Below are positions 33,530 to 42,854 of a DNA stretch of 46,139 nucleotides, one piece after another (the first letter of the stretch is position 1; each line of letters begins with the position of its first letter). The translations under genes and the position numbers were made by a program. The notes below the pieces were generated by a model. That model saw nothing but the letters and a program-made list of their open reading frames with translations, ran no database searches and was not told the DNA's origin. The stretch is from Salinivirgaceae bacterium (GTDB taxonomy: Bacteria > Bacteroidota > Bacteroidia > Bacteroidales > SZUA-534): positions 1 to 46,139 of the forward strand of contig JAFVGW010000006.1 of the NCBI GenBank assembly GCA_017474765.1, given 5' to 3'.

Positions 33530-34153
33530 ATGAAACACTTACTTACAACAATAATCCTTCTCGCCACCTTCGGTTTAGCTAGTGCGCAGAAGGATGCGGC
33601 TATTGATAAGATTCTGAAAACCAACGAGAAATATCAGACCGTCAGTTGCGATTTCACGCAAGTGAAGACAATGGCAATGGTTGACCAAAAGATTGAGTCG
33701 GCAGGAACGCTATACTTCAACCGCGCCGACAAACTTAAAATGGACTACACGAATCCAAAGGGTAACTTGCTGTTAATCAGTGGCGAATCACTGCTGATGA
33801 TTCAGAACGGCCGCAAAAACGACTTCAACACCAAGCAGAACGCGCAGATGCGCAACTTGAAAAACACTCTGCTGTTGAGCATTGCTGGCGATGTTGCCGC
33901 CGTGGCCAAAGAGAACGGTGCCGAAATTGAATTCACCGAAACGGCTGATTATTACACCTTTGTGCTCACCCGCACCGACAAGCACGTGAAAAGCCGAATG
34001 TCGAAACTCGAGTTGAGTTACAGCAAAACCGACTGCTCGCTCTGCGTGATGAAGATGGAAGAGCCCAACGGCAACAACACGGTTTACAACACGCCCGTCA
34101 AGACGTTCAACCCCGAAATTCCCGCAGGAACGTTCGACAAGCCGAAGAAATAG
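33530..34153 (+). CDS. LolA-like outer-membrane lipoprotein carrier
   Basis: A 207-residue periplasmic protein with signal peptide MKHLLTTIILLATFGLASA and the LolA fold: VSCDFTQVKTMAMVDQKIESAGTLYFNRADKLKMDYTNPKGNLLLISG is characteristic. LolA carries lipoproteins through the periplasm; LolA-like proteins in aryl-polyene and flexirubin clusters (ApeL-type) are thought to carry the lipid product. The housekeeping role cannot be excluded from sequence alone. It is followed by nadE after 26 bases. Confidence 0.85.
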   Translation: MKHLLTTIILLATFGLASAQKDAAIDKILKTNEKYQTVSCDFTQVKTMAMVDQKIESAGTLYFNRADKLKMDYTNPKGNLLLISGESLLMIQNGRKNDFNTKQNAQMRNLKNTLLLSIAGDVAAVAKENGAEIEFTETADYYTFVLTRTDKHVKSRMSKLELSYSKTDCSLCVMKMEEPNGNNTVYNTPVKTFNPEIPAGTFDKPKK

Positions 34154-34179
34154 CGATATTTGCATAAAACTGTTTGATT

Positions 34180-36102
34180 ATGAGCAAGACAAATTTTGGA
34201 TATGTGAGAGTGGCGGCGGCTGTGCCGATGGTTCATCTGGCTGATTGCCAGGCCAATGCCGAAGAGTGCTTCAAACTGGTTCAGGAAGCGGCAAAGCAAA
34301 ATGTGCAGATTGTCTGCTTTCCCGAACTTTCAATCACGGGCTATACTTGCGCCGATTTGTTTCATAATCAGCAACTTATTACCGATGCCGAAAACGCCTT
34401 GCAATGGCTCGCAGAGCAGACGGCAAAAATCGACATTATTGTAATTGTCGGATTGCCAGTGCGTTGCGGCAACTCGCTGTTCAATGCGGCGGCCGTATTG
34501 TGTGGCGGAAAGATTGTGGCCGTGAATGCCAAAACGTGGCTGCCCAACTACAACGAGTTCTATGAGCACCGCTGGTTTGCGCCTGCCGTAAGCGCCGTTC
34601 GCGACAGCATAACCCTTTGCAATCAGACAGTTAGGCTCGGTCGCAACTTGATTTTCGATGGGGGCGAAGTGTCGTTCGCCATTGAGATTTGCGAAGACCT
34701 TTGGACGCCCATTCCGCCCAGTTCGGTTGAGTCGCTGGCGGGCGCGCACCTTATTTTCAACCTTTCGGCAAGCGACGAAGTGCTGGGCAAGCACCGCTAT
34801 CTGCGCAGCCTGATTGAGCAGCAGTCGGCACGCTGCATCGCTGGCTACATCTACGCTTCGAGCGGTTTTGGCGAGTCGAGCACCGACCTTTATTTCGCTG
34901 GCAATGGCCTGATTGCCGAAAATGGCACAATGGTGGCCGAAAGTCAGCGGTTTAGTATGGATAAGCAGCTGGTTGTCACCGATATAGATATTGAAAAACT
35001 GATTGCCGACCGTCAGAAAAACTCAACGTTTATGACAGGCGCGGGCGTTGTCCGCAGCGAATTGTACACGGTTGTCGGCATCGATTTTCCCGAGAGCAAA
35101 ACGACTGATTTGCAGCGCAATATCGATGCAAGTCCGTTTGTGCCATCCGATGAAACCAACCGCCATCAGAACTGCCAGGAAATCTTCAGCATACAGACTG
35201 GCGCGCTGGCTCACCGCCTAAAGCATATCGGCTGCAAACGCGCTGTGGTGGGCATTTCGGGCGGTCTGGACTCGACTCTGGCGCTACTTGTCACGGCCAA
35301 GACTTTCGACCGTATCGGCTTGAGCCGCAAGAACATAATCGGCATAACAATGCCAGGTTTCGGCACCACCAACCGCACCTACAACAACGCTGTGGCGATG
35401 ATGCGCGCGTTGGGCGTCGATTGCCGCGAGATTAGCATCAAGGCGGCTTGCGAGCAGCATTTTGCCGATATAGGTCACGACATTAACACGCACGATGTGA
35501 CCTACGAGAACTCGCAGGCGCGTGAGCGTACGCAAATACTTATGGATGTGGCAAATAAAGAGAATGCCATTGTCATCGGTACGGGCGACCTGTCGGAACT
35601 GGCGCTCGGCTGGTGCACCTACAACGGCGACCATATGTCGATGTACGCTGTGAACGCGGGTGTGCCCAAGACGCTTGTCAAGTATCTGGTTAAGTATGTG
35701 GCTGATTTTGAGATTGATGCCGATGCAAAACCTTATCTCTACGATGTCATCGACACGCCCATCAGCCCCGAGCTTCTGCCCGCCGACAGCAACGGTAACA
35801 TTGCGCAGAAAACCGAAGATTTGGTGGGCCCGTACGAGTTGCACGATTTCTTCATCTATCACTTTGTGCGCAATGGTTTCGCACCAGAAAAGATATTCTA
35901 TCTGGCCAAGAAAGTCTTTGCTGGAGCCTATACCGACGATGTCATCGACAAGTGGCTCAAGGTATTTGTCCGCCGATTCTTCACGCAGCAGTTCAAGCGC
36001 TCGTGTATGCCCGACGGCCCCAAAGTCGGCTCAGTATCGCTCTCGCCCCGCGGCGATTGGCGTATGCCGAGCGATGCGGCTTGGAAATGGCTATTAGATT
36101 GA
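34180..36102 (+). CDS. nadE: Glutamine-dependent NAD(+) synthetase
   Basis: A 640-residue enzyme that amidates nicotinic acid adenine dinucleotide to NAD. The N-terminal nitrilase-type glutaminase shows its triad: Glu49 (FPELSITGY), Lys118 (NAKTWLPNY) and Cys171 (IEICEDLW). The synthetase domain has the PP-loop [11 protein letters not shown] (Ser360-Ser365) and [24 protein letters not shown]. Length matches the large glutamine-dependent form. ATG 34180 is chosen; it is preceded by TTGATT as are three other genes here. Together with NudC (4533) it is the second NAD-related gene, but they are far apart. Confidence 0.96.
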   Translation: MSKTNFGYVRVAAAVPMVHLADCQANAEECFKLVQEAAKQNVQIVCFPELSITGYTCADLFHNQQLITDAENALQWLAEQTAKIDIIVIVGLPVRCGNSLFNAAAVLCGGKIVAVNAKTWLPNYNEFYEHRWFAPAVSAVRDSITLCNQTVRLGRNLIFDGGEVSFAIEICEDLWTPIPPSSVESLAGAHLIFNLSASDEVLGKHRYLRSLIEQQSARCIAGYIYASSGFGESSTDLYFAGNGLIAENGTMVAESQRFSMDKQLVVTDIDIEKLIADRQKNSTFMTGAGVVRSELYTVVGIDFPESKTTDLQRNIDASPFVPSDETNRHQNCQEIFSIQTGALAHRLKHIGCKRAVVGISGGLDSTLALLVTAKTFDRIGLSRKNIIGITMPGFGTTNRTYNNAVAMMRALGVDCREISIKAACEQHFADIGHDINTHDVTYENSQARERTQILMDVANKENAIVIGTGDLSELALGWCTYNGDHMSMYAVNAGVPKTLVKYLVKYVADFEIDADAKPYLYDVIDTPISPELLPADSNGNIAQKTEDLVGPYELHDFFIYHFVRNGFAPEKIFYLAKKVFAGAYTDDVIDKWLKVFVRRFFTQQFKRSCMPDGPKVGSVSLSPRGDWRMPSDAAWKWLLD

Positions 36103-36194
36103 CCGCTTTATGTTTCACTTTCGCTCATAATCAGCCCGTGGCTAAAGATGTAGCTATGCTATATTGTTGGTTATGAGGAACTTCTGATACGTTT

Positions 36195-36749
36195 TTAGCC
36201 AATCGTTAATTCCATTCCCTTTTTTACCTTCTCAACCGTTGCTTCGTTGGTGAGAGCGGCAAGCAGTTCAAGGCCGAAATCGATTGACAAGCCAGCGCCA
36301 ACAGCGGTTATCAGGTTGCGGTCGCTGACCACATCGCCGCCAACATAGTTGTAGCGGGCTTCCATAGTCTCAACTGCGCAACTGTGGCACGTAACAGTTG
36401 CGCCTTCGGCCACGCCGTTGGCTGCCAGAACGGTTGGGGCGGCGCAGATGGCACCCACAAGTTTCCCCTTGCTGTAGAAATCTTTCAGCACTTTGCCCAC
36501 AGCCGCCGATTCGCCCAGATTCTTGTATCCGGGGTATCCGCCAGGCAGAATCAGAGCGTCGCCGTTCTCAAAGTCGGTTTTGCCTATGGTTGTGTCGGCC
36601 TTCATTGGTATGCCGTGTGACGATTCAACGTCAGTCGATTCGGTTATCGATACGGTTTTCACGTCAACGCCACCGCGGCGGAGAATGTCGATGGGTGCAA
36701 CGGCTTCAATATCTTCAAAACCATTGGCGAGTAATACAAATGCTTTCAT
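36195..36749 (-). CDS. DJ-1/PfpI family protein, YajL-like
   Basis: A 184-residue DJ-1 superfamily protein. The conserved acid Glu15 (NGFEDIEAVAPIDILRR) and nucleophile-elbow Cys102 (GAICAAPTVLA) are present, with LPGG at 68-71 and the late HSCAVE segment. Members act as chaperone, glyoxalase or deglycase-like enzymes under oxidative stress. It stands on the minus strand, convergent with nadE, with no terminator evident in the 92-base gap. Confidence 0.92.
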   Translation of the reverse strand: MKAFVLLANGFEDIEAVAPIDILRRGGVDVKTVSITESTDVESSHGIPMKADTTIGKTDFENGDALILPGGYPGYKNLGESAAVGKVLKDFYSKGKLVGAICAAPTVLAANGVAEGATVTCHSCAVETMEARYNYVGGDVVSDRNLITAVGAGLSIDFGLELLAALTNEATVEKVKKGMELTIG

Positions 36750-36764
36750 TGTTTTTAAAGTTTA

Positions 36765-36899
36765 GTGTTTAGACTTAAGACTACGGACAACAGACCGCAG
36801 TCCTTAAGTATAGTTCACGTCGTTAATTATTAATTGTTCATTGTTAATTTTTCACATTTCCCTTCTGCCTTTCCTTCAATCCTTTACGCATTCAATCCT
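36765..36899. repeat. Heptamer and octamer repeats between DJ-1 and flavin reductase genes
   Basis: Three repeat families follow each other: agactta, agactac, ggacaac, agaccgc, agtcctt; then ttaatta, ttaattg, ttcattg, ttaattt; then octamers ttcaatcc, tttacgca, ttcaatcc, ttcagtcc. They are reverse complements of families seen at 29058, 19590 and 18647. Confidence 0.55.
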
Positions 36900-37523
36900 T
36901 CAGTCCTTAATAAAATTTGTCCAGACTTTTTGCTCAGTTGCGGGGGCGGGCACGCCGGCCGATTTTCCGGCTTCGATGCACTTCAGCAGCCAGGCCATAT
37001 TGTTGCCCAAAATGCGCATAGTCTGCATTCCTTCAAGGTCTTTCAGCACATCGTCGGGTGTGCTGCCGTGAACCATATTCCAATAGTTCGACGAAACCAC
37101 AGGCATACAGTTGATTGTGAAATACTTGTTCAGTTGGTCGAGAGTGGCAGTAGCGCCACCGCGGCGGCAGCTGACAACGGCAGCGGCTGGTTTGTTGCGC
37201 ATTTTGCCAGAAGCTGCGTAAAAGGCGCGGTCCATAAACGAAGTAATGGCGCCGTCGGCTGAGGCATAGTGCACGGGCGAGCCGAATACAAAACCATCGA
37301 ACTGGTCGGCCACTTCAACAAACTGGTTTACAACATCGCCGCGGAAGCAGTTGCCTTTTATGCGGCACTGACCGCACCCGATGCATCCCGCAATCGGCTG
37401 AACGCCAAGTTGCATCAGTTCTGTTTCAATTCCGTTGGCTTTCAAGGCCGAAGCCACTTCGCAGAGTGCGGTGTAGGTGCAGCCCTTCGGATGCGGGCTT
37501 GCGTTTATAAGAAGAACTTTCAT
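36900..37523 (-). CDS. NADPH-dependent FMN reductase-like flavoprotein
   Basis: A 207-residue flavodoxin-fold protein: LLINASPHPKGCTYTAL at the N-terminus binds the flavin phosphate, and FGSPVHYASADG plus FMDRAFY are typical of the NADPH-dependent FMN reductase / iron-sulfur flavoprotein group. A Cys cluster GCIGCGQCRIKGNC (Cys47, 50, 53, 59) suggests a [4Fe-4S] cluster. Substrate unknown. A good -7 promoter box lies just upstream. It is a single minus-strand gene followed by repeats. Confidence 0.9.
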   Translation of the reverse strand: MKVLLINASPHPKGCTYTALCEVASALKANGIETELMQLGVQPIAGCIGCGQCRIKGNCFRGDVVNQFVEVADQFDGFVFGSPVHYASADGAITSFMDRAFYAASGKMRNKPAAAVVSCRRGGATATLDQLNKYFTINCMPVVSSNYWNMVHGSTPDDVLKDLEGMQTMRILGNNMAWLLKCIEAGKSAGVPAPATEQKVWTNFIKD

Positions 37524-37546
37524 TGCATTTTGTTTTATACCGATGC

Positions 37547-37577
37547 CAAATTTAGTTAATTATCGGTTCGCTCGAAA
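37547..37577 (-). promoter_or_regulatory. Candidate promoter of the flavin reductase gene
   Basis: On the minus strand TAAATTTG (37547-37554) is a perfect -7 box; TTTC (37574-37577) is a three-of-four -33 box after 19 bases. Predicted start is near 37540, 17 bases before the ATG. I see no gene between here and 37790. Confidence 0.45.
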
Positions 37578-37789
37578 TATAATCGGTCCCTCAATCATCG
37601 ACTTTGTTAATTAATCAATCTCCGCCATATTGTCATCTGTCAAATTTGCCACAATCGACATTTTTTGGCAGAGTAGGGCGGTTTGCACGTTGTTTGCACA
37701 ATGCCGTGCGAGCTCGTCCAGCTATGATATTTCATAACCGAACAACTCGATTGTTTTATGTTTAACTTAAAATAGTGGAGGTTCAAATT

Positions 37790-37906
37790 ATGAAAGCTGA
37801 TGGAATCAAAAAGCCAAAACTGAATCAGGCCAAGCACCATAAACACGTGCCTGCCTATGCAGCAAAAGAGGCTGCCGAAACGTCAGAAAGCAGAAAGATG
37901 AAATAG
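37790..37906 (+). CDS. 38-residue basic protein, unrecognised
   Basis: A small reading frame encoding 38 residues, with 11 Lys/Arg and 4 His, starting MKADGIKKPKLNQAKHHKH and ending ESRKMK. It is too short for routine gene callers. Support comes from its surroundings: a GGAGG Shine-Dalgarno sequence (37777-37781) eight bases before the ATG, which is unusual in this phylum, and a strong terminator 22 bases after the stop. It lies alone between two minus-strand genes. The family is not recognised; it could be a nucleic-acid-binding peptide, and it may also be part of a structured RNA. Confidence 0.55.
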   Translation: MKADGIKKPKLNQAKHHKHVPAYAAKEAAETSESRKMK

Positions 37907-37928
37907 TCTTTCGTGTGATTGAGTTTGG

Positions 37929-37968
37929 GGCGGGAGCGTTGGTCAGACCAGCGGCTTCCGCCTTTTTT
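37929..37968 (+). terminator. Rho-independent terminator after the 38-residue gene
   Basis: GGCGGGAGC (37929-37937) pairs with GCTTCCGCC (37954-37962), nine pairs including one G-T, followed directly by six T (37963-37968). The loop contains a second small inverted repeat. Confidence 0.8.
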
Positions 37969-38038
37969 GCGCAATTTGCAAAGGATTCAGCAAGCAGGTT
38001 GCTTAAAATTTGTTACCCCATTGTTATTCTGGCCTGCG

Positions 38039-39409
38039 TTATTTGCGTTTTGAACGAACGCTTTTCCGCCACAGCCAGGCAACCAACGCCACCGTAAGCA
38101 CAAGGGTTATAAGTTCGGCCAGCGGAACGGCAAGCCATAGACCATTGGTGCCGATTATCGGCGGAAGCGTTACAAAGCAGACCGCCACCAGAACCACGCC
38201 GCGCAGAATCATTATCAGGTTGGCAACTCTCATTCGCTCAATGCTTTGGAAGTAGCCGATGCACGAAATGTTAAGCGCCAGAATCATAAAACCTGCCGAA
38301 AAAAGTTTCACACCGTGAGTGGCATAACTGTGGGCTTGCGTGCCGCGCTGCAGAAAGGCGGTTACTATGGGCTCACCGAACAAACCAAGCAGCAGCATTG
38401 CCGCAAGGCCGCACACAGCAGCCGTGCCAAGGCTCACCACAAAGGCGCGGCGCACACGGTCGGGGCGGTTGGCGCCAAAGTTGTAACTGATGATGGGCTG
38501 CGCCGACTGCGCCACCGAGTTGTTCACAATAAACACTATCGGAAACAGATAGCAGATGACGCTGAATGCCGCCACACCGTCTTCGCCCAAATATTTGAGA
38601 AACATATAGTTGCCAGCAATCATCATTGTGGATACGGCAAACTCGCCCACAAACCCCGAAAAGCCGACACGCAACATATAGCCAGTGTTGCGCAGCGTTA
38701 GTCGCAGGCTTAACAGGTTGGCTTTCAGTCGATATAAATGCAGAACCTTGACGCGCCGCAGCATATACCAGCCCACAATGGCTGCACCAATCAGTCCGCC
38801 AATGTCGGTGGCGAGAGCAGCGCCCATCAGTCCCCAACGGCAACCGAAAATGAACACATAGTCGAGTGCGGCGTTGACAAGAGCGGGGATAATATTTGCC
38901 ATCATTGCAAAGCGCGGCGAGCCGTCGAGACGAATGACAAACAACCCGATGGTCTCGATAATGGTGAAAAGGCAGGTGGGAATGAACCAAAGATAGTACT
39001 GACGGCACATTGGCAAAAGGTGCTCGGTGGTGCCTAAAAGTCGCAGTATCTGATTGGACGCCAAGTACATAATTGCGCTTGCGCCGATGGCTATGCACCC
39101 CGATACCAGAAAAGCCTGTGTAATGTTGATACGTGCGGCTTTGGTGTTGTTTTTTGCCAGATGGATGGCGCCAACCACCGATGCGCCAATGGCGAACATC
39201 ATTCCCGTGCCCGAGAATAGCATCATCAGCGGCCCCACCAGATTGACGCACGCCAAGCCGTCGCTACCCACGCCGCGCCCGATGAAAATGCCGTCGGTGA
39301 GAATGAAGGCAATGCTGAAAACCATTCCCAAAAGGGTAGGAAAGAAGATGCTGCTGAACAACTTGGAAATGTTCTCACTCTCAAAATCGATGCTGTCGCG
39401 ATTGTCCAT
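38039..39409 (-). CDS. MATE family multidrug/lipid flippase
   Basis: A 456-residue membrane protein with twelve predicted membrane segments in two related halves, as in MATE efflux pumps. Landmarks are FFPTLLGMVFSIAFILTDGIFIGRGVGSDGLACVNLVGPL in the first half and QSAQPIISYNFGANRPDRVRRAFVVSL in the second, the latter being the typical NorM-branch QP...NYGA motif. Substrate unknown. It ends close to the 38-residue gene and is followed upstream by heptamer repeats and the MMPL exporter. Confidence 0.93.
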   Translation of the reverse strand: MDNRDSIDFESENISKLFSSIFFPTLLGMVFSIAFILTDGIFIGRGVGSDGLACVNLVGPLMMLFSGTGMMFAIGASVVGAIHLAKNNTKAARINITQAFLVSGCIAIGASAIMYLASNQILRLLGTTEHLLPMCRQYYLWFIPTCLFTIIETIGLFVIRLDGSPRFAMMANIIPALVNAALDYVFIFGCRWGLMGAALATDIGGLIGAAIVGWYMLRRVKVLHLYRLKANLLSLRLTLRNTGYMLRVGFSGFVGEFAVSTMMIAGNYMFLKYLGEDGVAAFSVICYLFPIVFIVNNSVAQSAQPIISYNFGANRPDRVRRAFVVSLGTAAVCGLAAMLLLGLFGEPIVTAFLQRGTQAHSYATHGVKLFSAGFMILALNISCIGYFQSIERMRVANLIMILRGVVLVAVCFVTLPPIIGTNGLWLAVPLAELITLVLTVALVAWLWRKSVRSKRK

Positions 39410-39491
39410 TATGGCGGTAATATGTTTTTTCAGAACGCAGATGACACAGATTGAATGGATTTACCAGATTTGATTATCGATTTTTGATTGC

Positions 39492-39607
39492 GATTCGTAA
39501 TTCGTAATTCATAATTCGTAATTCATAATTCGTAATTCAAAATCCTAATCCCGATAGCTATCGGGACTAAATCCTAAACCCTAAATCCCCAACACCCAAC
39601 ACCAGAA
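39492..39607. repeat. Sixteen heptamer units of three families with an 18-base palindrome
   Basis: From 39492 to 39603 the sequence runs in unbroken seven-base register: gattcgt, five units of aattcgt/aattcat, aattcaa, aatccta, then the units spanning the perfect palindrome TCCCGATAGCTATCGGGA (39549-39566), then aaatcct, aaaccct, aaatccc, caacacc, caacacc. It ends just before the stop codon of the MMPL gene at 39612. Confidence 0.75.
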
Positions 39608-39611
39608 CTAC

Positions 39612-42077
39612 CTATCCCACAATCTTCCGTCCAACCTTCGTCTTCATTAGCAGATTGAACAAGAACGGCTGCACGGTGTAGGCGATGACCACTGTCGATG
39701 TCATTCCAACAAGCGTGGCAAAGCCGATTGACGCGATGGCGGGGTGCGTGGCGAAGATGAGCGACGCAATGCCCACAATCAGCACAAAGGCCGAAAAGAC
39801 GATGGCCGTCTTGTGGAACATTAGCAGGTTGCCAGCGTTGCCGCGCGCGCGGTTCAGCAGACCGTCCATTATGAAAATGCTGTAATCGACACCGATGCCG
39901 AAGATGAACGTCGATATGACAATGTTTATCAGGTTGAATTGCAGGCCGCAAATGCCCATTACGCCGAGCGTGATGTACCAACTCATAACCATTGGCAGGA
40001 AGGCGATGGCGGCCAGCAGCAGCCGTCTGAACGACAGCAGCAGCACAATGAACACAAACAGCGACGAGATGCCCAGCACAAGGTTGAAATCGTCGTTGAG
40101 CAGTTTCACCATATTGCCCGTGTAGTAGAACGGGTCAACCACCACAGTATGTGGCAGTTGCGTGAGCAAATCGTTGTTGCGGGCTACGTTTTCGGCGGGC
40201 GCTTTCACTTGCGTGAACACCATATACGAGTCGCCAACCTTCTCAACAAGGCTCGAAATCAGGCCGTTAGGCAGCGCTTCGGCTTCGTAGATTGACGCGG
40301 GCTGATAGTCGGCGTCAATCATATCGAAGAATGGTTGGAACATTTCCGCCTTGATGCCGCGCTTTTGTCCAGCCTGCGCAATCATTTGTTTTACAGACTC
40401 TTTCCGTTCGTCGGTCCAGTAGCGGTTCCAGCAGTCGATGCGGCGCTGCTGCTCGGCGAAGGGCAGAAGCAGGTTCGACGCCTTGCTGTAGCCGCGGATG
40501 TCGCCCTTGGCGGCAAGTGAGTCGCAAGTGCGCGCCAGCGTGCGGTTGTAGAGCAGGGCAGAGTCAAGGTCGGGCGATGTGACGGCGTAGTAAGTTGTTG
40601 AAAATCCGTTGTTTGTCTTTTCGGCATAGAGTTGGCTCGACTGCATAACCTTCGGCTCAAAATAGCCGATGTTCTTCAGGTCGGAATCGAAAGTGACGCG
40701 CCTTGACATTACAATGCAGACGGCAAACACAATGGCTATCAGCCCGATAAACCACCCGACGCGTTCAAACTCAAAACTGTTGAACCGCTCGAGCACGCTG
40801 AAGGCGCGAACCGATTTGCGGTTGCGCTCGGGGCGGAAGAACTGCGGCAGAAAAATCAGGCAGAACCCCGTCGTGCCCACCATTCCAAGCGATGCGAACA
40901 TTCCAAAGTCGCGCAGCAGCGGCGATTTTGTGAGCAGCAGCCCCACAAACGCGCCAATGGTTGTGAGCGTGCCCAGAAGTACGGGGCGAGTCTGCTCGCG
41001 CAGCACCCGTTCGGGGTCGCTAACATACTTATAATGAGTGATTACGTGCAGACAGTAACTCAACGCCACGCCCAGCACAATGGCCCCGATTCCGAGCGCC
41101 ATAAGCGACATTCGTCCCTGAATCAGATAAACGGCGCAGAGTGCGAAGGCCATACCGTAAACTATTGGAACTATGAGCATTGGCAGCGTCGATTTGTTGC
41201 GCATACACAGTAGCAGCGCCACGCAGATGAGCAGCAGCGAGAGCCCCATTGTGAGCATTAGGTCGGCCTTGATTTGCCGCGAGTTGAACACGCTCTGAAT
41301 GGGCGCGCCGTGGAAAAGCACGTCAACACCAGGGTGCGACTGCCGCAGAGCCGCAATTTCGGCTTCAATCTTGTTGGCCAGACGGGTGCCCGTTTTCGAG
41401 TCGAAAGCCACAAAATTGGGTGTCAGCAAGGCGATGGCCACGGTGCTGTCGGGCGATGCCAGATGGCGGTCGACGAGCGTGAAACTGCCCGCGCCGCTGT
41501 TGCTACCCTTGCCTAACGCATTGATTGCCAGATTGCGGAACCCCACAGGGTCGTACGGCACAAGGTAACTGTAGGCCAGTTCGTCGCCCGACATTATCAG
41601 CGCCAGATTCTCGTCCATTTGCCGCTCAATGTTCTCTTTGCCCAGCATTGAGTCGATGACCGTGTAGTAGGTCGAATCGATAAAAACGGGCACATTCTCA
41701 ACAGCAAACGTGGCGGCGTTCATAATCATTTCGTCGTCAATCCGATAGAACAGGTCGCGGACGTCGTTGTCGGCGGCGTCGTGCTCAAGCAGCGAGTCGG
41801 CAAACTCGTCGCAAGCCTCAAAAAGTTCGTCGATGGACGTGCTGTCGTTGTTGGCCACAAACTGCACAAAAATGCGGTCCTTTATCTGCAACTGACTGAA
41901 AACCAGACCTTCCGATTTCGACGGGTCGACGCCAGGAAGCAGTTTCGAGATGTCCTCTTCATATTCCATTCGGCTGCCCACAAGCGCAAAAACGCTGAAA
42001 CTCAACAACATTGCCACGTACATTACCGCGCGGTGATTCTTGAAAAACCGATATATGCTGATTGTCAGATTTGTCAT
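39612..42077 (-). CDS. MMPL/RND-family exporter
   Basis: An 821-residue RND-type membrane exporter: one N-terminal membrane segment, a periplasmic loop of about 230 residues, five to six segments (from LMLTMGLSLLLICVALL), a second periplasmic loop and a second set of six (LVLGISSLFVFIVLLLSF ... GIGVDYSIFIMDGLL). The GVDYSIFIMD segment carries the conserved Asp of transmembrane helix 10 typical of MMPL proteins. Exporters of this group move lipids, and they are the usual exporter (ApeM-type) in aryl-polyene clusters. Its ATG overlaps the stop of the dehydratase by four bases, so the two are translationally coupled. Confidence 0.9.
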   Translation of the reverse strand: MTNLTISIYRFFKNHRAVMYVAMLLSFSVFALVGSRMEYEEDISKLLPGVDPSKSEGLVFSQLQIKDRIFVQFVANNDSTSIDELFEACDEFADSLLEHDAADNDVRDLFYRIDDEMIMNAATFAVENVPVFIDSTYYTVIDSMLGKENIERQMDENLALIMSGDELAYSYLVPYDPVGFRNLAINALGKGSNSGAGSFTLVDRHLASPDSTVAIALLTPNFVAFDSKTGTRLANKIEAEIAALRQSHPGVDVLFHGAPIQSVFNSRQIKADLMLTMGLSLLLICVALLLCMRNKSTLPMLIVPIVYGMAFALCAVYLIQGRMSLMALGIGAIVLGVALSYCLHVITHYKYVSDPERVLREQTRPVLLGTLTTIGAFVGLLLTKSPLLRDFGMFASLGMVGTTGFCLIFLPQFFRPERNRKSVRAFSVLERFNSFEFERVGWFIGLIAIVFAVCIVMSRRVTFDSDLKNIGYFEPKVMQSSQLYAEKTNNGFSTTYYAVTSPDLDSALLYNRTLARTCDSLAAKGDIRGYSKASNLLLPFAEQQRRIDCWNRYWTDERKESVKQMIAQAGQKRGIKAEMFQPFFDMIDADYQPASIYEAEALPNGLISSLVEKVGDSYMVFTQVKAPAENVARNNDLLTQLPHTVVVDPFYYTGNMVKLLNDDFNLVLGISSLFVFIVLLLSFRRLLLAAIAFLPMVMSWYITLGVMGICGLQFNLINIVISTFIFGIGVDYSIFIMDGLLNRARGNAGNLLMFHKTAIVFSAFVLIVGIASLIFATHPAIASIGFATLVGMTSTVVIAYTVQPFLFNLLMKTKVGRKIVG

Positions 42078-42451
42078 TGCTGTTCAGGAATTAAAAGACC
42101 TTTGAATGTGATGTAAGTTGTTGATTCATTGAATATTGACGCGAAAGTCTGCCAGCCGTCTGCCGTCTCTTCGGTTTTCACCGAAACGGTGAGTTCGGGC
42201 GTGCCGTCGGGTGTAATCATAGCGGGCATTTTACACTGCGCCATTGTCTTGATTGTCAGTTCTTTGCCCACAATCCGCTCGGCACATTCTTTCATAATCT
42301 GCAAGTTGCAAACGCCAGGCGACACCGCCTTCTCGGGGAAGTGCCCCTTGTAAATCTCGTGTCCGCCATTCAGCTTGATGCGGAAAAGCGTTGCGCCGCT
42401 TTCACTGTCGGTGCTTTGCGATGTTATTGTGTAATAGTCTTTTAGAAGCAT
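42074..42451 (-). CDS. FabZ-like 3-hydroxyacyl-ACP dehydratase
   Basis: A 125-residue hotdog-fold protein with the FabZ-type active-site motif HEIYKGHFPEKAVSPGV (His at about residue 31, GHFP following), followed by the central helix CNLQIMKECAERI. FabZ-type enzymes dehydrate 3-hydroxyacyl-ACP to trans-2-enoyl-ACP. It is shorter than housekeeping FabZ, as usual for the dehydratases of flexirubin and aryl-polyene clusters. Coupled to the MMPL exporter by an ATGA overlap. Confidence 0.87.
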   Translation of the reverse strand: MLLKDYYTITSQSTDSESGATLFRIKLNGGHEIYKGHFPEKAVSPGVCNLQIMKECAERIVGKELTIKTMAQCKMPAMITPDGTPELTVSVKTEETADGWQTFASIFNESTTYITFKGLLIPEQQ

Positions 42452-42530
42452 ATTTTAAGTTTTAAATTATCGAAGTTATAAGTTTTAAGTTATCGAAGTT
42501 ATAAGTTTTAAGTTCAGTTATCTAATAGAA
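42452..42530. repeat. AT-rich heptamer repeat with a 23-base tandem copy
   Basis: Units related to AAGTTTT/AAGTTAT (reverse of the AAAACTT family) fill the spacer. A 23-base segment starting CGAAGTTATAAGTTTTAAG is present twice in a row (42471-42493 and 42494-42516), with slight divergence at the end. Confidence 0.6.
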
Positions 42531-42854
42531 CTATTCCAAATTCAGCAATTGGTATGGAATACGTTCAGGGTCTTTGTAATTGTTCCAAATGGCCAGAATT
42601 GTTATAAGATTGGTTTGCACCGAATAAAAAACGATTATTTGTTGCAGTGGATGTTTGTAAACTTCATATCCTTTGTAAGTTATACCTTCGTAAATCGTTC
42701 CAATTAAAGGAAACGTGGCAAGTTTGTTTATGTTCTCTTTAATTTTCAAATAGGCCTTTCGGGCAGTATTTCGGCCAAAATTCCCTAACACGTAACTGAT
42801 TTCATTGTCAAGATCGTTTTGGGCGCTTTCCAACCAATCAATTTTAAAAGCCAT
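42531..42854 (-). CDS. RelE/ParE-family toxin
   Basis: A 107-residue protein of the RelE/ParE toxin superfamily: IDWLESAQNDLDNEISYVLGNFG, an AYLKIKENINKLATFPLIG helix, YKGYEVYKHPLQQIIVFYSV and the late ILAIWNNYKDPERI strand. Toxins of this family cleave mRNA on the ribosome or inhibit gyrase; which applies here cannot be told. The start overlaps the upstream antitoxin by 11 bases, a usual operon arrangement. Confidence 0.85.
   Translation of the reverse strand: MAFKIDWLESAQNDLDNEISYVLGNFGRNTARKAYLKIKENINKLATFPLIGTIYEGITYKGYEVYKHPLQQIIVFYSVQTNLITILAIWNNYKDPERIPYQLLNLE

Noticed and set aside
36103..36194. Terminator between nadE and the DJ-1 gene
   Set aside because: No stable hairpin with a T-run was found in the convergent gap.
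39492..39607. CRISPR-like or VNTR array of identical units
   Set aside because: Units are seven bases, degenerate and of mixed families, with no spacers.
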